Source of the DNA: Cucumis sativus
Taxonomy: Eukaryota; Streptophyta; Magnoliopsida; Cucurbitales; Cucurbitaceae
Length of the DNA stretch: 64,000 nucleotides
Assembly: GCF_000004075.3 (NCBI RefSeq)
Contig: NC_026657.2
Coordinates: 38,736,732 to 38,800,731 of the forward strand
Direction of reading: 5' to 3'
A model generated the notes under the pieces. The model did no database searches and had not been told where the DNA came from. It saw only the letters and a program-made list of their open reading frames with translations. Positions 58,572 through 64,000 of this stretch are shown here, one piece after another (within the stretch, counting starts at the first letter, position 1; the number at the start of each line of letters is the position of its first letter). The position numbers and the translations under genes are program-made.

Positions 58572-58804
58572 TGACGTCGTTTTGATTGATTTTTATTTCA
58601 ATTTTTCATCCATGTCTTCCACTGACACTTATTGGCAGTGGAAAACATGGTACCTACACGTGGCGGGAAGCAGATGCGGAATGATCTGACGGCGCTGGAT
58701 GAAAGTTCGAGAACATGATAGAGGGTGGAGCCCATGGGCTTGCGTGGGCCACAGTGTGTTTATGAAATGGCCCATGTGGCATCCAAATTTTCACCATATA
58801 AAAA
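58572..58804. promoter_or_regulatory. Promoter-like block with ACGT, site II and TATA elements
   Basis: TGACGTC at 58572-58578, CACGTGGC at 58657-58664, TGGGCC at 58745-58750, GGCCCA at 58769-58774 and TATAAAAA at 58797-58804 (plus strand). About 28 bases after the TATA box the sequence GGCAG|GTGAG could be a donor ending a very short first exon. No plus-strand coding region was recognised before 60658. Confidence 0.35.
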
Positions 58805-59906
58805 CAAATATTCCACGTCGTATTGGCTGGCAGGTGAGAATGAGCAGAAGACTTTAACGATTTTGAATTGTTTTTTTAATCTCTTCTTTATTATTTTTTT
58901 TTCCCATATGAGAACAAAGAGGTTGTTACTTGTTAAGATTGCTATTTTTATTGAGTCTCTTTCTTTTTTTTCTGTTGTTGGAGAATAGATTGGTTTTTTA
59001 ATCTGACTCTAACAACTTTGATGGTTGATTTTTTCAAATGAGAAATTGTTTTTTTTTTTTAAGGAAATTAGATATTAAAGATATATATGATTGACCATCA
59101 AGTAGAAAAACAATATAATACTTATTAAAGTAAGCTTAATTGAGTAGTAATTAAGACAAGTTTTTATTTTATAGGTGAAAGATTTGATTCTTATTCATAC
59201 AATTGGTTATGATTTCAAACCATAAAAATCGAATTAAAGGAGTTTGATATCAATTTTGATATATTTAAAAATATTTTAAGATTTTCTTATATTAAATTAC
59301 TTGCACGAGAATGTTAATAACCACAAAATTTATAGCTTTTAAATATCTCAATTCACAAATGTCAAAACGAGAACAATCGAATTGTACTCTCAATTCATCA
59401 ATTAAATAACGTTATTTCATTATGAATTTATATGGTCTTCGTGCATATCGCGAATAATGCAGAGCACAAGTACCAAAATTAATGGAACGAGAGCTATTAT
59501 TTTAAATTCCCATGAATCTATTGAGTGAAGTAAAAGCTAGTGCAACTTGGAATTAAAATGAACAACGATTATTTGACTTCTTCAAATGTCAAGCTTTTTG
59601 ACACTAATTAATTATACGTAAAAAAGAATAGAAAATTGACTATAAATTCAAATTGGAAAAAGAAAAAAGAAGAAGAAAACGAACCGAACAAAAAAGACGT
59701 TAGAAAAAAAACAGTGTAAAGGTTAGGGAATTGAGAGGTAAAAAAAAAGTGGAAGGGGGTGGGTAAGAAGGAGAAGGATGCCGCGTTCCATGCGCGTCTT
59801 GTAGTTCTCTCTATCTCTATCTCTCTGCTGTGTAAAACTTTGGAAGCTCTCTCTCTCCCTCAAAACTCTTTTAACTCCTCCCTCTATTTATCCGTACCAC
59901 CCCCCA

Positions 59907-59930
59907 CTTCTTCTTCTTCTTCTTCTTCTT
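59907..59930. repeat. (TTC)n microsatellite in the LRR gene leader
   Basis: About eight TTC units lie in a CT-rich leader (59810-60000) upstream of the LRR gene. Confidence 0.8.
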
Positions 59931-60053
59931 CATACTTCAATACTACTCTCTCTTCTCAACCTCCTAATTTGCTTCAACACCCTAAACCAACCATTTTTTT
60001 TTTCCATTTTCTCCTTCATTTCTGGTCAATCTGGAAGACCTAATCCGCAAAAG

Positions 60054-60274
60054 GTACACTTTTCCCTTTCCCTTTTCTTTTTCTTTTTTACAATAGAATA
60101 GAATCATGTGGGTGTTCTTCTTCTGGTTTCGTTTTTGTGTTTTTGGATTTCAGATTTCGAAATGAGATCTGTTTTCTGTGTTGTGCTAATTATGGTATAT
60201 GGTTTGGGTGTTTTTTCTTATGTGGGTCTCTTCTGCTGTTTTTGTTTGTGTGATTAGGTTTTTTTATCTCCCAG
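60054..60274 (+). other. Probable 5'-UTR intron of the LRR gene
   Basis: Donor AAAAG|GTACAC at 60054 and acceptor TTTTTATCTCCCAG ending at 60274 bracket a T-rich stretch. The following leader (60275-60657) contains a 30-codon upstream frame starting near 60394. The transcript structure is inferred. Confidence 0.4.
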
Positions 60275-60657
60275 AATTCAACTTTTGTGAAGCTTCTAAG
60301 GAGAAGCTGCTTCGTTTACAACTCTGGCCGACATCGTAGTCATATCCTCTCCATCTTCCTCTACACTTGGCCCTTTTCAGGGATTTTCTGGTTCATGGGC
60401 GTCCTTCCATTGCACTTTGTTGTTGGTTCGTCGTCTTCCAATCGATTACGGCTAATCTCAATCCCTTCCACAATCTCTTAAAAAAAAATTCCAAAATTGT
60501 TTCGATCAATCAAAATCATTAGCGATGTGAGCATTCCTTCCAATTTAACAAGGAGAAGTGTTGAAACGGCCAGGTCGAGAGGATAGTACCAACGTAGAGC
60601 TCTTCATTCCGATCTTTTGAGGAATTTCTTTATATTATATTTCTAAAATTGTATCTA

Positions 60658-62997
60658 ATGGCGAAATTCAATTGCTTCTCTGGCCGGACAGGGAAGAAGA
60701 AGAAAACCAAGGTATGTCTTCTTTCATTATTCTCGTATCTTAGTTAGTTGTTGAGTTTCTTGGGGTTGCTGTATAGATTGCGTATATCCTCTTAATTGCA
60801 GAGTGATTTGGAATCGCAAAAACCTGCTGAATTGAATTACTTGAAGAAAACTTTGCAAGTCAGCATCCATCATTCTGAGGAGCCTTTTCAAGTTGGAGAA
60901 GGGAAATCGTCTACTCTAGACGTTGCAATTCTGTACCCATCTGAGAATAATTCGAAGCTGGATGTTAAGGTGACGAACCATGAGAGCCCTACAGTAGGAG
61001 GAGCAGTAGAAGCTGAATATGAAGGGGAGGATGAGCGCGACGACAACTCTATCAAGCGTAATCCTTCCGACTTTGATCTCCCTGCGCAAGACAACTGTGG
61101 AGAAGAATTTGAGTTTCAATTATTGGGAAACCATTTTGATAAGATCACTATTGAAGGTGAAGGTGGTGAAGGAATAGGAGTAGAAGGAGAAGGGGTTGAT
61201 GCGTCGATCCAAAATGGGCATCTTAGTGATCCTGGAATTGGTAAGGCAGTATGTTGGGCATCGCCTAAACTTAAACGCTCCTGCTCTAATCTTGAAACTA
61301 GGGATGTGCTTAGAGATTTATCTCATCAGTTGCCTCCTCCAAAGTCTCAGTCTTTCGAAAAATTGCAAGAATTGGCGAACGAAATGAGGGACTATGTCGA
61401 TCCAGGCAGTCCAGGGTCTACTATGACCCATCGCAGTGCTGATAAAGTCATGTTGAAGAAGCGTTCTTCAAGCCAGATTCTTCCTTCAAGAAGTAGAAGG
61501 TTGTGGTGGAAGTTGTTCCTGTGGAGCCATCGAAACCTGCAAAAGCCGTGGACTATCAAGGCTACTCCCACCAGCTCTGCTTTCAACCAGCAAGGTGGGT
61601 ATTGCTCTGACAATCTTGAGCCGAACAGAGCAGCCGGGAAAAGTATGATTGAATCACCTGGATCATTTACTGAGGAATCCTGGACCAACGGCCCGTGTAA
61701 CAACAAAAGCGATGATCAGGATCAAGAGAAATTGTGCAATGGAGTCTCTGGTTTGTGGCCACAAAATCAGTGGGTTGCGTTTTCAGCAGAATCATCTTCG
61801 CTTAGAAGAGTGGATGAGTGGGTGAAGGATCTTCAAATCGAACCATGTATTACAATCGACGAGGTTGGAGGTGACAATGATGAAGCTACCGTCTTCCCAC
61901 CCTCTCCTGAGAGAACTTCAACTCACACACCCCGACGTGGGGAAACCAATCTGACAGAAGAGATTTTGTATGCCAATAGTGTCATCCAGTCATTGAATTC
62001 TTCGTCAACCGTGGCTCACATCTCTGGTATTGGCTTAAGAGCCATACCCACAATCTCACACCTATCCGGTCTTAGATCAGTCAATTTGTCCGGCAACCTC
62101 ATACGTAACTATTCCTTTTTATATCATTCCGTCACGCTTTTCTCGTTGCTTGGTTTTAATTATTTTTCTTGGCACTGACATGGCTGGTTGGTATTCCAGT
62201 TCACATTAACCCTGGATCACTGCCCAAGGGACTGCACACTCTCAATTTGTCCAGGAACAAGATTAGTGTCATTGAAGGGCTCAAAGAATTAACACGACTT
62301 CGGATACTGGATCTGAGTTACAATCGCATATCTCGTATAGGACACGGTACTGTTTTGAAAACTTAAAATGTGTTTAAATTCTATATTGTTGGACTTGGTT
62401 GATGGTAGAAGGAGGAGAAGGTGTAAATTTTATCAATTTCTGATTGAATGCGTGCATTTGTTTAACTGTGCATCAGGGTTGTCAAACTGTACGATTATCA
62501 AGGAACTCTATCTTGCTGGCAACAAGATTAGTGATGTTGAGGGACTGCATCGAATCTTGAAGCTGACAGTTCTCGACCTAAGCTTTAACAAGATTTCAAC
62601 CACCAAGTCCCTGGGCCAACTTGTTGCCAACTATAACACTCTGCAAGCTCTTAATCTGTTGGGGAATCCAATTCAAAGTAATGTGAGCGATGACCAGCTA
62701 CGCAAGGCAGTTACTGGCCTTCTTCCAAACCTTGTTTATCTAAACAAGCAAGCCATCAAAGCACAGAGAGCTCGAGAAGTTGCAACTGATAGCATTGCCA
62801 AAGCTGCACTAGGGAACAGTAGTTGGAGTTCTCGTAGAAGAACAAGGAAAACAAGCCATATACCATCGTCTTCCATTAGTGGGCACAGAAGCACTGCAAG
62901 CGTTGCACACAAAGGCAGGCACAGATCAAAAGCGCCAACCGTTCGCCATTCTTCTCTAAAGATATCATCGTCCGCTCTTGCCTCAACAACTCGTTAG
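60658..62997 (+). CDS. SDS22-like leucine-rich-repeat protein (At1g78230-like)
   Basis: Exons 60658-60711, 60802-62104, 62200-62346, 62477-62997; 674 aa. The tiny first exon encodes MAKFNCFSGRTGKKKKTK. Residues about 20-240 are acidic and low-complexity, with a Gly/Glu run (EGEGGEGIGVEGEG). A striking basic-aromatic segment SRRLWWKLFLWSHRNLQKPW lies near residues 248-267. Residues about 415-580 hold five or six 21-23-residue LRRs (GLRSVNLSGN, GLHTLNLSRNKISVIEGL, RLRILDLSYNRISRI, IIKELYLAGNKISDVEGL, LTVLDLSFNKIS, TLQALNLLGNPI). A Ser/Arg-rich tail follows. Databases often label such plant proteins outer arm dynein light chain 1 because of the LRRs. Angiosperms lack dynein, so that name is about fold only; the molecular role is unknown. 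Confidence 0.9.
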
Positions 62998-63443
62998 ACT
63001 TGGACCTTCCGCCGCCATACAAAAAAGATATTCATTAGGAAGTGTTTTCTGTTCTGTTTTCCGACTTTTTCTATTGTATCACATTGGATATCCTGTTTTT
63101 CCTGTCCATAGAACTACGTTTGTCAATGTTGTTAAGATATTCTCTTTAACCTGAGTGAATTAGTATTCCTTTTCTCAATAGCAAATCGATTTCTTTTGCA
63201 TTTGGTCCATCTTACCAGAATTTAAAGCACGATGTTGTTAATATTGCAGAAAACAACTTAACACAAATCTCAGATTTGATCAATGATTATAGAATATGTT
63301 ACTAATCCCACTTTAAATCAACTCAACAGCTTGAGAATCAGCAAATTACTAAGTATTCACTGAAGAAGATATATATTAAACTCATTGGAGAAACAGAAAC
63401 AGTTCATTCCTGAATCAATATCATTCACCTTCGATACGTGACA
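62998..63443. other. Convergent 3' regions of the LRR (+) and PORR (-) genes
   Basis: About 450 bases between the stop codons. They presumably hold both 3' UTRs; no other feature was seen. Confidence 0.5.
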
Positions 63444-64000
63444 TCATTCCATTTTCTGCATTTGAGCATATCTACGCAACTTCTCATTGAAAACCACTTG
63501 AGGGTCTTTATGAATCAAGTCGCCATTTTCATCGTATGCATCCTTCAAGAAAACAACCCAATTCATTTCTGTCCCAGCCAGATAGAAGGTTCTGGGTTGT
63601 TTCAGAAGCATCTGATAAGTATGCTTAGTCAAGCTAAACTCCTCCTTGAACTCCACAATATGATGAATTGAAGCTTTCTTCTCTAATGTCAAGCTCAAGA
63701 ACTCATGCACCACCCCAACTCTGTACTTCTCTGCTTCCAATGTCCAAAGCTCCAGCTTCGATCCGTCTGAATATGGCGAAACCAATGGGAGTGTATTCAA
63801 CAAATTTAGCCTCCTCGTATCATCCATATTCAAATCCAAATCCTTGCCATGTTTCACAGGAAACTTGAACAGCCTTTTCACCTTATCCTCGTTCACCACA
63901 AACTCTCTCTCGAGCTGACTAACAGCCAAAGAAGGGTCCCAATTCACCAATTCCAACACCCTCTTCCCATCATCTTCAACCACAAGTCGGAAGTAATCCG
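63444..64000 (-). CDS. PORR-domain organelle RNA-binding protein, C-terminal part
   Basis: The reading frame is open to the window edge, so the N-terminus (transit peptide and start of the domain) lies beyond 64000. The visible 185 residues begin DYFRLVVEDDGKRVLELVNW and continue with DPSLAVSQLE, then FKFPVKHGKDLDLNMDDTRR, EFLSLTLEKKASIHHIVEFK, a PRTFYLAGTEMNWVVFLKDA segment and a basic end KLRRYAQMQKME. This order (DYF.L, FP...G..L, YPSPY-like VSPYSD, FLSLT..KK, H..EFK.EF, TFYL..) is that of the plant organelle RNA recognition (WTF1/WTF9/RPD1) family, which acts in group II intron splicing in plastids or mitochondria. Which organelle cannot be judged without the N-terminus. Confidence 0.9.
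   Translation of the reverse strand, partial: DYFRLVVEDDGKRVLELVNWDPSLAVSQLEREFVVNEDKVKRLFKFPVKHGKDLDLNMDDTRRLNLLNTLPLVSPYSDGSKLELWTLEAEKYRVGVVHEFLSLTLEKKASIHHIVEFKEEFSLTKHTYQMLLKQPRTFYLAGTEMNWVVFLKDAYDENGDLIHKDPQVVFNEKLRRYAQMQKME

Overview
The window is plant nuclear DNA. Its genes are intron-rich with GT-AG (and two GC-AG) junctions, its intergenic space is very AT-rich, and every recognisable protein is a typical land-plant family (three-repeat MYB, CRY1, plant PP2C, 14-3-3, PORR). Protein detail fits a eudicot. The style of the AT-rich dispersed repeats (palindromes of the form TCTATCANNGATAGA next to ACAAAATATA-type runs) reminds me of Cucurbitaceae such as Cucumis, but that is recollection, not proof.

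Layout: 1-7066 (+) is an R1R2R3 MYB (MYB3R) cell-cycle regulator of 960 aa with 11 coding exons. It converges on an aspartate aminotransferase gene (7474-12900, -) of 12 exons whose N-terminus carries a PTS2 peroxisomal signal and which has G-boxes upstream. A short two-helix membrane protein, DTM1/signal-peptidase-complex-like, lies at 17216-17524 (-). About 9 kb of gene-poor DNA follows and ends in a 544-bp foldback element (26474-27017) with 206-bp inverted repeats and a perfect 9-bp target duplication, the hallmarks of a Mutator-like MITE. It sits directly upstream of a complete CRY1 blue-light receptor gene (27290-31241, +, 681 aa). After another gene-poor 8 kb comes a clade-F-type PP2C phosphatase (40515-43201, +, 281 aa), then a ribosomal-gene-like promoter with no recognisable product (about 44228-44450) and an unassigned open frame (45708-46070). 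An epsilon-type 14-3-3 gene (48266-50822, -, 248 aa) uses two GC-AG introns. About 9 kb of AT-rich DNA precedes an SDS22-like leucine-rich-repeat gene (60658-62997, +, 674 aa). The window ends in the 3' part of a PORR-domain organelle RNA-binding protein (63444 to beyond 64000, -).

These are independent nuclear genes, not an operon or gene cluster; no shared pathway is visible. CRY1, 14-3-3 and this PP2C clade all belong to signalling families, but their proximity is probably chance. I found no wholly new biological system. The most interesting points are the Mutator-like foldback at the CRY1 promoter, the two GC donors in the 14-3-3 gene, the PTS2 plus internal well-placed ATG in the aminotransferase (possible dual targeting), an altered COP1-binding VP motif in CRY1, and a strong-looking promoter with no recognised gene. 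Exon boundaries were placed by hand from splice sites, reading-frame continuity and remembered family sequence; all frames close exactly.
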